NCBI GenBank assembly: GCA_026913215.1
Contig: JAPTYK010000001.1
Location: 4,526,001 to 4,590,000, forward strand
Length of the DNA stretch: 64,000 nucleotides
Reading direction: 5' to 3'
From: Streptomyces diastatochromogenes
GTDB taxonomy: Bacteria > Actinomycetota > Actinomycetes > Streptomycetales > Streptomycetaceae
The notes below the pieces were generated by a model. The model was given only the letters and a program-made list of their open reading frames with translations, was not told where the DNA came from and did not search any database. How positions within the stretch are numbered: the first letter of the stretch is position 1; each line of letters begins with the position of its first letter. The position numbers and the translations under genes were made by a program. Below, piece by piece: positions 51,039 through 60,359 of the stretch.

Positions 51039-51407
51039 GTGATCCAGCAGGAGTCGCGACTGCGTGTCGCCGACAACACTGGTGCCAAGGAGATCCTTTG
51101 CATCCGTGTTCTCGGTGGCTCGGGTCGCCGCTACGCGGGCATCGGTGACGTCATCGTCGCCACCGTCAAGGACGCGATCCCCGGTGGCAACGTGAAGAAG
51201 GGTGACGTCGTCAAGGCGGTCATCGTTCGCACCGTCAAGGAGCGCCGCCGCCAGGACGGCTCGTACATCCGCTTCGACGAGAACGCCGCTGTCATTCTCA
51301 AGAACGACGGCGACCCTCGTGGCACCCGTATCTTCGGCCCGGTCGGCCGTGAGCTGCGCGAGAAGAAGTTCATGAAGATCATCTCGCTCGCGCCGGAGGT
51401 GCTGTAA
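51039..51407 (+). CDS. rplN: 50S ribosomal protein L14
   Basis: L14 forms inter-subunit bridges. The intact 122-aa protein from GTG 51039 is MIQQESRLRVADNTGAKEIL. The signature CIRVLGGSGRRYAGIGDVIV and the C-terminal REKKFMKIISLAPEVL are both present. First gene of the spc operon; the RBS is AGGAGATA. Confidence 0.98.
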   Translation: MIQQESRLRVADNTGAKEILCIRVLGGSGRRYAGIGDVIVATVKDAIPGGNVKKGDVVKAVIVRTVKERRRQDGSYIRFDENAAVILKNDGDPRGTRIFGPVGRELREKKFMKIISLAPEVL

Positions 51408-51409
51408 GC

Positions 51410-51721
51410 ATGAAGATCAAGAAGGGCGACCTGGTCCAGGTCATCACCGGTAAGGACAAGGGCAAGCAGGGCAAGGTCATCACGGCCTTCCCCGCCGAGA
51501 ACCGCGTCCTGGTCGAGGGTGTCAACCGGGTCAAGAAGCACACCAAGGCCGGCCCCTCGCAGGCCGGTGGCATCGTCACGACCGAGGCTCCGGTCCACGT
51601 CTCCAACGTCCAGCTGGTCGTGGAGAAGGACGGCAAGAAGGTCGTCACGCGTGTCGGTTACCGCTTCGACGACGAGGGCAACAAGATCCGCGTTGCCAAG
51701 CGGACGGGTGAGGACATCTGA
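51410..51721 (+). CDS. rplX: 50S ribosomal protein L24
   Basis: An assembly initiator at the tunnel exit. The intact 103-aa KOW protein is MKIKKGDLVQVITGKDKGKQ, with GVNRVKKHTKAGPSQAGGI in the loop and VGYRFDDEGNKIRVAKRTGE at the end. It starts three bases after rplN and overlaps the rplE start by one base. Confidence 0.98.
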   Translation: MKIKKGDLVQVITGKDKGKQGKVITAFPAENRVLVEGVNRVKKHTKAGPSQAGGIVTTEAPVHVSNVQLVVEKDGKKVVTRVGYRFDDEGNKIRVAKRTGEDI

Positions 51722-52275
51722 TGGCTACCACCACTCCGCGTCTCAAGACGAAGTACCGCGAGGAGATCGCGGGCAAGCTGCGTGACGAGTTCAAGTACGA
51801 GAACGTCATGCAGATCCCCGGCCTCGTGAAGATCGTGGTCAACATGGGTGTCGGCGACGCCGCCCGTGACTCGAAGCTCATGGACGGTGCCGTCCGTGAC
51901 CTCACCACGATCACCGGTCAGAAGCCGGCCATCACCAAGGCCCGCAAGTCCATCGCGCAGTTCAAGCTGCGCGAGGGCCAGCCGATCGGTGCGCACGTCA
52001 CGCTCCGTGGCGACCGCATGTGGGAGTTCCTGGACCGCACCCTGTCGCTCGCGCTCCCGCGCATCCGCGACTTCCGTGGTCTGTCCCCCAAGCAGTTCGA
52101 CGGCCGTGGCAACTACACCTTCGGTCTCACGGAGCAGGTCATGTTCCACGAGATCGACCAGGACAAGATCGACCGTGTCCGGGGTATGGACATCACCGTG
52201 GTGACCACGGCGACCAACGACGACGAGGGCCGTGCCCTTCTGCGTCACCTCGGCTTCCCGTTCAAGGAGGCGTAA
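51721..52275 (+). CDS. rplE: 50S ribosomal protein L5
   Basis: L5 binds 5S rRNA and contacts P-site tRNA. The intact 184-aa protein is MATTTPRLKTKYREEIAGKL. IPGLVKIVVNMGVGDAARDS, then RGDRMWEFLDRTLSLALPRI are its landmarks, and it ends FPFKEA. Normal length. It is followed by rpsN after five bases. Confidence 0.98.
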   Translation: MATTTPRLKTKYREEIAGKLRDEFKYENVMQIPGLVKIVVNMGVGDAARDSKLMDGAVRDLTTITGQKPAITKARKSIAQFKLREGQPIGAHVTLRGDRMWEFLDRTLSLALPRIRDFRGLSPKQFDGRGNYTFGLTEQVMFHEIDQDKIDRVRGMDITVVTTATNDDEGRALLRHLGFPFKEA

Positions 52276-52280
52276 GCGAG

Positions 52281-52466
52281 ATGGCGAAGAAGGCTCTCAT
52301 CGCGAAGGCTGCCCGCAAGCCCAAGTTCGGCGTGCGTGGCTACACGCGCTGCCAGCGCTGTGGTCGTCCCCACTCCGTGTACCGCAAGTTCGGCCTGTGC
52401 CGCGTGTGCCTCCGTGAGATGGCTCACCGTGGCGAGCTGCCGGGCGTGACCAAGAGCTCCTGGTAA
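52281..52466 (+). CDS. rpsZ: 30S ribosomal protein S14, zinc type
   Basis: The short 61-aa zinc-binding S14, MAKKALIAKAARKPKFGVRG. The cluster CQRCGRPHSVYRKFGLCRVC has four cysteines. A second, longer zinc-free S14 is usual in Streptomyces (zinc-limitation paralogue). A 207-bp gap follows before rpsH, with no supported gene. Confidence 0.97.
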   Translation: MAKKALIAKAARKPKFGVRGYTRCQRCGRPHSVYRKFGLCRVCLREMAHRGELPGVTKSSW

Positions 52467-52673
52467 TCCCCCAGTTGGGATGACCGGAGTCTCTCGGTAA
52501 GCATTGGGTCGGCGGAGGCCCACCCCCGTATGCCTTAGGCTTGTGGGGTTGGGCGTCCGCCGCCCGTACGACTTACTACGCCGTAGGTCCCCGCGCCGCA
52601 CCCGTCCCGCCCCTGTGTGGGAGAGGGATGGCGCATACAGGAAACCCCGGCGAGAGAGGCCGAAGGCCAATTC

Positions 52674-53072
52674 ATGACCATGACTGATCCGATCGCGGAC
52701 ATGCTGACTCGTCTGCGTAACGCGAACTCGGCATACCACGACTCCGTGACGATGCCGCACAGCAAGATCAAGTCTCACATCGCGGAAATCCTCCAGCAGG
52801 AGGGCTTCATCACGGGCTGGAAGGTCGAGGACGCCGAGGTCGGCAAGAACCTCGTCCTCGAGCTCAAGTTCGGTCCGAACCGTGAGCGCTCCATCGCGGG
52901 CATCAAGCGGATCTCGAAGCCCGGTCTCCGGGTTTACGCGAAGTCCACCAACCTGCCGAAGGTCCTCGGCGGCCTGGGCGTGGCGATCATCTCCACGTCC
53001 CACGGTCTCCTGACCGGCCAGCAGGCAGGCAAGAAGGGCGTAGGTGGGGAAGTCCTCGCCTACGTCTGGTAG
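52674..53072 (+). CDS. rpsH: 30S ribosomal protein S8
   Basis: S8 binds the central domain of 16S rRNA; in E. coli it represses the spc operon. The intact 132-aa protein is MTMTDPIADMLTRLRNANSA, with GLGVAIISTSHGLLTGQQAG near the end. ATG 52674 is chosen by homology; an ATG six bases later is a close alternative. Confidence 0.97.
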   Translation: MTMTDPIADMLTRLRNANSAYHDSVTMPHSKIKSHIAEILQQEGFITGWKVEDAEVGKNLVLELKFGPNRERSIAGIKRISKPGLRVYAKSTNLPKVLGGLGVAIISTSHGLLTGQQAGKKGVGGEVLAYVW

Positions 53073-53093
53073 TCGGGAACGGAGGAATAGCTA

Positions 53094-53633
53094 ATGTCGC
53101 GTATTGGCAAGCTGCCTATCCAGGTTCCCGCCGGCGTGGACGTCACCATCGATGGCCGCACGGTCACGGTCAAGGGTTCCAAGGGCACCCTGACCCACAC
53201 CGTCGCCGCGCCGATCGAGATCGTTAAGGGCGAGGATGGCGTGCTCAACGTCAACCGTCCGAACGACGAGCGTCAGAACAAGGCCCTCCACGGCCTGTCC
53301 CGCACGCTGGTGGCCAACATGATCACCGGTGTGACCCAGGGTTACGTGAAGGCGCTCGAGATCAGCGGTGTCGGTTACCGCGTGGCCGCGAAGGGCTCCG
53401 CTCTGGAGTTCCAGCTCGGCTACAGCCACCCGATCCTGGTCGAGGCGCCCGAGGGCATCTCGTTCAAGGTCGAGTCGCCGACCAAGTTCTCGGTCGAGGG
53501 CATCGACAAGCAGAAGGTCGGCGAGGTCGCGGCGAACATCCGCAAGCTGCGGAAGCCCGACCCGTACAAGGCCAAGGGCGTCAAGTACGCCGGCGAGGTC
53601 ATCCGCCGCAAGGTCGGAAAGGCTGGTAAGTAA
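53094..53633 (+). CDS. rplF: 50S ribosomal protein L6
   Basis: L6 lies by the sarcin-ricin loop. The intact 179-aa protein is MSRIGKLPIQVPAGVDVTID, in two tandem domains. The C-terminal signature RKPDPYKAKGVKYAGEVIRR is present. It starts at ATG 53094 after GGAGGAA, and precedes rplR by three bases. Confidence 0.98.
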   Translation: MSRIGKLPIQVPAGVDVTIDGRTVTVKGSKGTLTHTVAAPIEIVKGEDGVLNVNRPNDERQNKALHGLSRTLVANMITGVTQGYVKALEISGVGYRVAAKGSALEFQLGYSHPILVEAPEGISFKVESPTKFSVEGIDKQKVGEVAANIRKLRKPDPYKAKGVKYAGEVIRRKVGKAGK

Positions 53634-53636
53634 GCC

Positions 53637-54020
53637 ATGGCATACGGTGTGAAGATCGCCAAGGGCGACGCTTACAAGCGTGCGGCCAAGGCTCGCCGCC
53701 ACATCCGCATCCGCAAGAACGTGTCGGGTACGGCGGAGCGTCCGCGCCTCGTCGTGACGCGTTCGAACCGCGGCATCACCGCTCAGGTCATCGACGACCT
53801 CAAGGGCCACACCCTTGCGTCGGCGTCGAACCTGGACGCGTCGATCCGCGGTGGCGAGGGTGACAAGTCCGCGCAGGCCAAGCAGGTCGGCGCCCTTGTC
53901 GCCGAGCGCGCCAAGGCTGCCGGTGTCGAGGCCGTCGTGTTCGACCGTGGTGGCAACAGGTACGCCGGGCGCATTGCCGCTCTGGCTGACGCCGCCCGCG
54001 AAGCCGGGCTGAAGTTCTAA
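53637..54020 (+). CDS. rplR: 50S ribosomal protein L18
   Basis: L18 binds 5S rRNA with L5. The intact 127-aa protein is MAYGVKIAKGDAYKRAAKAR, with RHIRIRKNVSGTAERPRLVV and VFDRGGNRYAGRIAALADAA. Normal length and position between rplF and rpsE. Confidence 0.98.
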   Translation: MAYGVKIAKGDAYKRAAKARRHIRIRKNVSGTAERPRLVVTRSNRGITAQVIDDLKGHTLASASNLDASIRGGEGDKSAQAKQVGALVAERAKAAGVEAVVFDRGGNRYAGRIAALADAAREAGLKF

Positions 54021-54065
54021 GCCCCGGTTCCGGGACTAACGGACGTAACAGAGAGAGGTAATCCA

Positions 54066-54668
54066 ATGGCTGGACCCCAGCGCCGCGGCAGCGGTGCCGG
54101 TGGCGGCGAGCGGCGGGACCGGAAGGGCCGCGACGGTGGCGCTGCCGCCGAGAAGACCGCGTACGTTGAGCGCGTTGTCGCGATCAACCGCGTCGCCAAG
54201 GTTGTCAAGGGTGGTCGTCGCTTCAGCTTCACCGCGCTCGTCGTGGTGGGTGACGGTGACGGCACCGTAGGTGTCGGTTACGGCAAGGCCAAGGAAGTTC
54301 CCGCGGCCATCGCCAAGGGCGTCGAGGAAGCCAAGAAGAACTTCTTCAAGGTTCCCCGCATCCAGGGCACCATCCCTCACCCGATCCAGGGCGAGAAGGC
54401 CGCGGGCGTCGTCCTGCTCAAGCCGGCTTCCCCCGGTACCGGTGTTATCGCCGGTGGCCCGGTGCGCGCCGTGCTCGAGTGCGCCGGCGTTCACGACATC
54501 CTGTCGAAGTCGCTCGGCTCCGACAACGCGATCAACATCGTGCACGCGACCGTGGAGGCCCTCAAGGGCCTGCAGCGTCCCGAGGAGATCGCGGCTCGCC
54601 GTGGTCTGCCCCTCGAGGACGTCGCTCCCGCGGCTCTGCTCCGTGCGCGTGCTGGGGCGGGTGCGTAA
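54066..54668 (+). CDS. rpsE: 30S ribosomal protein S5
   Basis: S5 lies by the mRNA entry channel and affects fidelity and spectinomycin response. The intact 200-aa protein begins MAGPQRRGSGAGGGERRDRK (a basic Gly/Arg-rich Streptomyces extension). VVKGGRRFSFTALVVVGDGD carries the spectinomycin loop, wild type. It overlaps rpmD by one base. Confidence 0.98.
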   Translation: MAGPQRRGSGAGGGERRDRKGRDGGAAAEKTAYVERVVAINRVAKVVKGGRRFSFTALVVVGDGDGTVGVGYGKAKEVPAAIAKGVEEAKKNFFKVPRIQGTIPHPIQGEKAAGVVLLKPASPGTGVIAGGPVRAVLECAGVHDILSKSLGSDNAINIVHATVEALKGLQRPEEIAARRGLPLEDVAPAALLRARAGAGA

Positions 54669-54849
54669 TGGCTCGCCTCAAGGTCACGCAGACGAAGTCG
54701 TACATCGGCAGCAAGCAGAACCACCGCGACACCCTCCGTTCCCTGGGCCTCAAGCGCCTGGGTGACGTGGTTGTCAGGAGGACCGCCCCGAGTTCCGCGG
54801 CATGGTGCACACCGTCCGCCACCTCGTGACGGTCGAGGAGGTTGACTGA
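54668..54849 (+). CDS. rpmD: 50S ribosomal protein L30 (one frameshift)
   Basis: A small 23S-binding protein. The 60-aa product MARLKVTQTKSYIGSKQNHR continues LRSLGLKRLGDVVVKEDRPE. One A is lost near 54777 (GTCAAGGAG read as GTCAGGAG). Beyond it the frame reads FRGMVHTVRHLVTVEEVD to TGA 54847. rplO follows immediately. Confidence 0.96.
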
Positions 54850-54850
54850 C

Positions 54851-55306
54851 ATGGCGGAGAACAACCCGCTGAAGGCCCACAACCTCCGTCCCGCCCCGGG
54901 CGCCAAGACCGCGAAGACCCGTGTCGGTCGCGGTGAGGGCTCGAAGGGTAAGACGGCCGGTCGTGGTACGAAGGGTACGAAGGCCCGCTACCAGGTTCCG
55001 GAGCGCTTCGAGGGTGGCCAGATGCCCCTCCACATGCGTCTCCCGAAGCTGAAGGGCTTCAAGAACCCCTTCCGCACCGAGTACCAGGTCGTGAACCTGG
55101 ACAAGCTGGCCGCGCTCTACCCGCAGGGTGGCGAGGTCACGGTGGCCGACCTGGTCGCCAAGGGTGCCGTTCGCAAGAACCAGCTCGTCAAGGTCCTGGG
55201 CCAGGGCGAGGTCTCCGTGGCGCTGCAGGTTTCGGTTGACGCCGTCTCCGGCTCCGCCAAGGAGAAGATCGCCGCCGCCGGCGGCACCGTCACCGAGCTC
55301 GTCTGA
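54851..55306 (+). CDS. rplO: 50S ribosomal protein L15
   Basis: A late assembly protein. The 151-aa protein starts MAENNPLKAHNLRPAPGAKT at ATG 54851, one base after the rpmD stop. The glycine-rich RNA-binding N-terminus is RVGRGEGSKGKTAGRGTKGT, and GQMPLHMRLPKLKGF follows. It is followed by a hairpin before secY. Confidence 0.98.
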   Translation: MAENNPLKAHNLRPAPGAKTAKTRVGRGEGSKGKTAGRGTKGTKARYQVPERFEGGQMPLHMRLPKLKGFKNPFRTEYQVVNLDKLAALYPQGGEVTVADLVAKGAVRKNQLVKVLGQGEVSVALQVSVDAVSGSAKEKIAAAGGTVTELV

Positions 55307-55331
55307 GACGACTCGATGGCCTGAACATCCG

Positions 55332-55364
55332 ATCGGGGATGCCTCCCAAAAGGGGCATCCCCGA
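55332..55364 (+). terminator. Hairpin between rplO and secY
   Basis: A 12-bp perfect stem ATCGGGGATGCC / GGCATCCCCGAT, followed by TGGTCGTTCC. It separates the ribosomal genes from secY-adk and may be a partial terminator. Confidence 0.75.
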
Positions 55365-55520
55365 TTGGTCGTTCCTAGGGGGGCATGGTCGCCGGTAAGG
55401 TGGCGTGCACTGTCTAGGCTCCGTGCGGTATGCCCGCACGCGATTCATGACCGATATCCCAATCGTCGAACCTCAAGACCGTCACCCTTGACGCATAGCG
55501 CGGGGGTCGCAGGAGGCACC

Positions 55521-56839
55521 GTGCTCACCGCGTTCGCCCGGGCGTTCAAGACGCCCGACCTGCGCAAGAAGCTGCTCTTCACGCTTGCCATCATCGTGCT
55601 GTACCGCCTCGGGGCCCACATCCCGGTGCCCGGCGTCAGCTACGAGGCCGTCCAGCAGTGTGTCAAGCAGGCCAGCGAGGGCAACAACAGCCTGTTCGGC
55701 CTGGTCAACATGTTCAGTGGCGGGGCGCTGCTGCAGATCACCATCTTCGCGCTCGGCATCATGCCGTACATCACGGCGAGCATCATCCTGCAGCTGCTGA
55801 CCGTCGTGATCCCCGCCTCGAAGCCCTCAAGAAGGAGGGTCAGGCCGGTACTGCCAAGATCACGCAGTACACCCGGTACCTGACCGTGGCGCTCGCCATC
55901 CTCCAGGGCACCGGCCTCGTCGCCACCGCCAAGAGCGGTGCGCTCTTCAGCGGCTGCATCGTCGCCGACCAGGTCGTGCCCGACCAGTCGATCTTCACCA
56001 TCGCCACCATGGTCATCACCATGACCGCCGGCACCTGTGTCGTCATGTGGCTCGGTGAGCTCATCACCGACCGCGGCATCGGCAACGGCATGTCGATCCT
56101 GATGTTCATCTCGATCGCCGCCGGCTTCCCCGGCGCCCTGTGGGCCATCAAGCAGAGCGGCAAGCTCGCCAAGGGCTGGATCGAGTTCGGCACCGTCATC
56201 CTCATCGGCTTCGTGATGGTGGCCCTCGTGGTCTTCGTCGAGCAGGCCCAGCGCCGGATCCCCGTGCAGTACGCGAAGCGCATGATCGGCCGGCGCTCCT
56301 ACGGCGGTACGTCCACTTACATCCCGCTGAAGGTGAACCAGGCGGGTGTGATTCCTGTCATCTTCGCGTCGTCGCTGCTCTACATCCCGGCCTTGATCGC
56401 CCAGTTCTCGAACTCCACCGCGGGGTGGAAGACCTGGATCGAAGCCCACTTCGTCAAGGGTGACCACCCCTACTACATCGCCGCGTACTTCCTCCTGATC
56501 GTGTTCTTCGCCTTCTTCTACGTGGCGATCTCGTTCAACCCCGAGGAAGTCGCGGACAACATGAAGAAGTATGGTGGCTTCATCCCGGGTATCCGGGCTG
56601 GTCGACCTACTGCCGAGTACCTGAGCTACGTGCTCAACCGGATCACTTGGCCGGGCTCGCTGTACTTGGGTCTGATCGCTCTTGTGCCGACGATGGCGTT
56701 GGCAGGCTTCGGTGGCGCCAATGCCAACTTCCCCTTCGGTGGGACGAGCATCCTCATCATCGTGGGTGTGGGGCTGGAGACCGTGAAGCAGATCGAGAGC
56801 CAGCTCCAGCAGCGCAATTACGAAGGGTTCCTCCGCTGA
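55521..56839 (+). CDS. secY: Preprotein translocase subunit SecY (one frameshift)
   Basis: SecY is the ten-helix channel of the Sec translocon. About 439 aa from GTG 55521 (MLTAFARAFKTPDLRKKLLF) after AGGAGG. One C is lost near 55818 (VVIPRLEALKKEG). YRLGAHIPVPGV in TM1, then MSILMFISIAAGFPGALWAI and the cytoplasmic loop GRRSYGGTSTYIPLKVNQAG are all present. It overlaps the adk start by one base. Confidence 0.97.
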
Positions 56840-57486
56840 TGCGAATCGTCCTCGTCGGACCGCCCGGTGCGGGCAAGGGCACGCAGGCCGCGTACCTCGC
56901 CAAGAACCTGGGCATCCCGCACATCTCTACGGGCGACCTGTTCCGTGCCAACATCTCGCAGGGCACGCCGCTGGGCGTAGAGGCGCAGTCGTACATGAAG
57001 GCCGGCCAGCTGGTGCCGGACTCCGTGACGATCGGGATGGCCGAGGACCGCATGCGCCAGGCGGACGCCGAGGGCGGCTTCCTGCTCGACGGCTTCCCGC
57101 GGAACGTGGCCCAGGCCGAGGCCCTGGACGCCTTCCTCAAGGCCAGTGGCATCGAGCTGGACGCGGTCCTGGACCTGGAGGTCCCCGAGGACGAGGTCGT
57201 GAAGCGGATCGCGGGTCGCCGCATCTGCCGCAACGACTCCTCGCACGTCTTCCACGTCTCGTACAACGCTCCGGCGGCCGAGGGCGTCTGCGACGTCTGC
57301 GGCGGCGAGCTGTACCAGCGCGACGACGACAACGAGGAGACCGTCCGCAAGCGCCTGGCGGTCTACCACACGGAGACCGAGCCGATCATCGACTACTACC
57401 GGTCGCAGGACCTGGTCGCGACGATCTCGGCGCTCGGCAAGGTGGACGAGGTCACCGCCAAGGCGATGGACGCGCTCAAGAAGTAA
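56839..57486 (+). CDS. adk: Adenylate kinase
   Basis: It interconverts ATP + AMP and 2 ADP. The intact 215-aa protein is MRIVLVGPPGAGKGTQAAYL. The P-loop is GPPGAGKGT (residues 7-15); DGFPRNVAQAEAL is the AMP/core motif. The long LID (about residues 125-160) has a CDVC pair and CRNDSSHVFH, a partial version of the zinc-type LID. It is coupled to secY and ended by a terminator. Confidence 0.98.
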   Translation: MRIVLVGPPGAGKGTQAAYLAKNLGIPHISTGDLFRANISQGTPLGVEAQSYMKAGQLVPDSVTIGMAEDRMRQADAEGGFLLDGFPRNVAQAEALDAFLKASGIELDAVLDLEVPEDEVVKRIAGRRICRNDSSHVFHVSYNAPAAEGVCDVCGGELYQRDDDNEETVRKRLAVYHTETEPIIDYYRSQDLVATISALGKVDEVTAKAMDALKK

Positions 57487-57498
57487 CCCCGGTTCGTT

Positions 57499-57548
57499 CG
57501 ATACGGCCGCGGTGCCCCTCGGGGGCGTCGCGGCCGTATCGTTGTTCT
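57499..57548 (+). terminator. Terminator after adk
   Basis: A 13-bp stem CGATACGGCCGCG / CGCGGCCGTATCG with an inner G/C stem, followed by TTGTTCT. Confidence 0.9.
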
Positions 57549-57582
57549 GTTCCCCGTAATCGATGGAAAGGCCGCGGCCACG

Positions 57583-58433
57583 ATGGTGCAGATCAAGACC
57601 CCCGAGCAGATCGCGAAGATGCGCGAGGCGGGGCTGGTCGTCGCCGCCATCCACGCGGCGACGCGCGAGGCGGCCGTGCCGGGCGCCACGACGAAGGACC
57701 TGGACGAGGTCGCGCGGAAGGTCATCGCCGACCACGGGGCGAAGTCGAACTTCCTCGGGTACGGCGGCTTCCCCGCGACGATCTGCACCTCGGTGAACGA
57801 GGTCGTCGTCCACGGCATCCCCGACGACAAGACCGTCCTCAAGGACGGCGACGTCATCTCGATCGACTGCGGCGCGATCGTGGACGGCTGGCACGGCGAC
57901 GCGGCGTACACCGCCTTCGTCGGCACCGGTCACGCCCCGGAGCTGATCGAGCTCTCCCGGGTGACGGAGGAGTCGATGTGGGCCGGCATCGCGGCCATGA
58001 AGCTCGGCAACCGCCTGGTGGACATCTCGAAGGCGATCGAGACGTACATCAAGCGCCAGCCGCGCCCGGCCGTCGGCGACCACAGCCTCGGCCGCTACGG
58101 CATCATCGAGGACTACGGCGGCCACGGCATCGGCACCGAGATGCACATGGACCCCCACCTCCTGAACTACGTCTCCCGCAAGCGCGGCAAGGGGCCGAAG
58201 CTCGTCCCCGGCCTCTGCCTCGCCATCGAGCCGATGGTCTCCCTGGGCACCCCCCACACGGAGGTCCTCAAGGACGACTGGACCGTCATCACCACCGACG
58301 GCACCTGGTCCTCCCACTGGGAGCACAGCGTCGCCCTCACCGAGGAGGGCCCCTCGTCCTCACCGCCGTCGACGGCGGCAAGGCGAAGCTGGCCGAGCTG
58401 GGCGTCACGGCGGCGCCGGACCCGCTGGCGTAG
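57583..58433 (+). CDS. map: Methionine aminopeptidase, type I (one frameshift near the C-terminus)
   Basis: It removes the initiator Met from nascent proteins. About 283 aa, MVQIKTPEQIAKMREAGLVV. Metal ligands are seen in ISIDCGAIVDGWHGDAAYTA (two Asp), GGHGIGTEMHMDP (His), AIEPMVSLG (Glu) and WEHSVALTEEG (Glu). One C is lost near 58350 (EEGPLVLTAVDGG). TAG at 58431 is the inferred stop. A 60-bp copy of the 3' end recurs at 58570-58629. Confidence 0.96.
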
Positions 58434-58629
58434 TGCGGAGTCTGGGGTCGGCCGCGCGTAAGCCGCCGTGCTGGGCACCCGTCCGGCGGTCGGAGGCCGC
58501 CGCAGCGGCCCGAAGCCTGTGAGGCGCCCTGGGCGCCGAGCCCGCGAGGGCTGCGTCGGGGAATGGGTCGGCGGCAAGGCGAAGCCGGCCGAGCTGGGCG
58601 TGACGGCGGCGCCGGACCCGCTGGCGTAG
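58374..58629. repeat. Duplicated 60-bp 3' end of map
   Basis: 58374-58433 (the last codons of map) and 58570-58629 are identical at 58 of 60 positions, including the TAG. The second copy has no coding context. The 136 bp between them have Streptomyces-like G/C content and no gene. Confidence 0.9.
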
Positions 58630-58789
58630 GACGTTTCGTCCTTTGAGTAATGATCTTCTACGGTGGGCAGACTTCCCGATTCGTCTTTTCGTGGGGCCTG
58701 ACGTAGACTGATGCGTCGGCTCTCGTGTACCCGTGTGCCTGCACGCGGCGGCGAGAGTCGATCAAGGTAGCCGATTCGAAAGGCGAAGC

Positions 58790-59010
58790 GTGGCCAGAAG
58801 CAAGGTGCCATCGAGATCGAGGGCACCGTGATCGAGTCCCTCCCGAACGCCATGTTCAAGGTGGAACTCCAGAACGGTCACAAGGTCCTCGCGCACATCT
58901 CCGGCAAGATGCGGATGCACTACATCCGAATCCTCCCGGACGACCGGGTCGTCGTGGAGCTCTCTCCGTACGACCTGACGCGTGGCCGGATCGTCTACCG
59001 GTACAAGTAG
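58790..59010 (+). CDS. infA: Translation initiation factor IF-1 (one frameshift at the start)
   Basis: A 73-aa OB-fold protein that occupies the A site during initiation. GTG at 58790 should read MAKKQGAIEIEGTVIESLPN. One A is lost (GCCAAGAAG read as GCCAGAAG, near 58794). The body has AMFKVELQNGHKVLAHISGK and KMRMHYIRILPDDRVVVELS. A 160-bp gap upstream holds the duplicated map fragment boundary and a probable promoter. Confidence 0.96.
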
Positions 59011-59073
59011 ATCTTGCCCGCACCCCGCCTCCGCGCGCGGGTGGTGGCACTGACCCGGAGAACCTCACATCCC

Positions 59074-59187
59074 ATGAAGGTCAAGCCGAGCGTCAAGAAG
59101 ATCTGCGACAAGTGCAAGGTGATCCGCCGTCACGGCCGGGTCATGGTCATCTGCGACAACCTGCGCCACAAGCAGCGCCAGGGCTGA
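59074..59187 (+). CDS. rpmJ: 50S ribosomal protein L36
   Basis: A 37-aa zinc-ribbon protein, MKVKPSVKKICDKCKVIRRH, with ICDKCK and a VICDN cysteine plus a C-terminal LRHKQRQG histidine, making the C3H zinc site. It starts at ATG 59074 after a GGAGAA RBS. It lies 63 bp after infA; 189 bp of leader to rpsM follow with no supported gene. Confidence 0.96.
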   Translation: MKVKPSVKKICDKCKVIRRHGRVMVICDNLRHKQRQG

Positions 59188-59376
59188 CGCACGCCGACCG
59201 ACCTGCATCTCGCAGTTCTTCGCGCGACGCATAGCAATACGTACATACGCAGAGCCCGTCCGGCCGTGTCCCACGGCTGACGGCACCTCCGGCGGGGGCC
59301 GGGGACCCGACCTGTACCTCATACGGCAGCCGGGGCCGGCTCTGCAGCAGACCCCCGAGAACACAGGAGCCATTGA

Positions 59377-59757
59377 ATGGCACGCGTTTCCGGTGTTGAC
59401 ATCCCGCGTGACAAGCGTGTGGTGGTCGCACTCACCTACGTCTTCGGTATCGGGCGCACCCGGTCCGAGGAGATCCTCGCCGCCACTGGCGTGAACGAGT
59501 CCACCCGTGTCCGCGACCTTGCCGAGGAAGACCTCGTCAAGATCCGCGAGTACGTGGACGCCAACCTCCAGACCGAGGGTGACCTCCGCCGCGAGATCGC
59601 CGCCGACATCCGCCGCAAGGTCGAGATCGGCTGCTACCAGGGCCTCCGCCACCGTCGTGGCCTGCCCGTCCGCGGTCAGCGCACCAGCACGAACGCTCGT
59701 ACCCGCAAGGGCCCGCGTCGCGCCATCGCCGGCAAGAAGAAGCCGGGCAAGAAGTAG
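59377..59757 (+). CDS. rpsM: 30S ribosomal protein S13
   Basis: S13 makes inter-subunit and tRNA contacts in the head. The intact 126-aa protein is MARVSGVDIPRDKRVVVALT, with YVFGIGRTRSEEILAATGVN (helix-hairpin-helix) and GLPVRGQRTSTNARTRKGPR in the tail. Start of the alpha-operon proteins. Confidence 0.98.
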   Translation: MARVSGVDIPRDKRVVVALTYVFGIGRTRSEEILAATGVNESTRVRDLAEEDLVKIREYVDANLQTEGDLRREIAADIRRKVEIGCYQGLRHRRGLPVRGQRTSTNARTRKGPRRAIAGKKKPGKK

Positions 59758-59823
59758 TCCTCAGCGGACGCTTGACCAAGCGGTCTTCGCTGTAGGACCG
59801 ACCACCTCCCGTAGGAGAACGAC

Positions 59824-60228
59824 ATGCCCCCCAAGGGTCGTCAGGGCGCTGCCAAGAAGGTGCGCCGCAAGGAAAAGAAGAACGTCGCTCACGGCCACGC
59901 GCACATCAAGAGCACGTTCAACAACACGATCGTCTCGATCACGGACCCGTCCGGCAACGTGATCTCCTGGGCCTCCGCCGGCCACGTCGGCTTCAAGGGC
60001 TCGCGCAAGTCCACCCCGTTCGCCGCGCAGATGGCCGCCGAGTCGGCCGCTCGCCGCGCGCAGGAGCACGGCATGCGCAAGGTCGACGTCTTCGTCAAGG
60101 GTCCGGGCTCCGGCCGCGAGACCGCGATCCGCTCCCTCCAGGCCACGGGCCTCGAGGTCGGTTCGATCCAGGACGTCACCCCCACGCCGCACAACGGCTG
60201 CCGTCCCCCCAAGCGCCGCCGCGTCTGA
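59824..60228 (+). CDS. rpsK: 30S ribosomal protein S11
   Basis: A platform protein beside the Shine-Dalgarno helix. The intact 134-aa protein is MPPKGRQGAAKKVRRKEKKN, with HGHAHIKSTFNNTIVSITDP and the C-terminal DVTPTPHNGCRPPKRRRV. It lies 66 bp after rpsM and 131 bp before rpoA. Confidence 0.98.
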   Translation: MPPKGRQGAAKKVRRKEKKNVAHGHAHIKSTFNNTIVSITDPSGNVISWASAGHVGFKGSRKSTPFAAQMAAESAARRAQEHGMRKVDVFVKGPGSGRETAIRSLQATGLEVGSIQDVTPTPHNGCRPPKRRRV

Positions 60229-60254
60229 CGCACAGGCTGCTTGACCTGGACTTT

Positions 60255-60290
60255 CGGGCGGTGCGTCCCCTTTCGGGGGCGTACCGCCCG
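60255..60290 (+). terminator. Hairpin between rpsK and rpoA
   Basis: A stem CGGGCGGT...ACCGCCCG with an inner GTCCCC/GGGGGC part. There is no T-tract. Possibly an attenuator or an rpsK-rpoA processing site. Confidence 0.6.
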
Positions 60291-60359
60291 TACCCTTGCA
60301 GTACGCAGTACCTGTCGGACGTCAAATAGTGGGCGTCCACGACTGAAGGAATCACAGAC

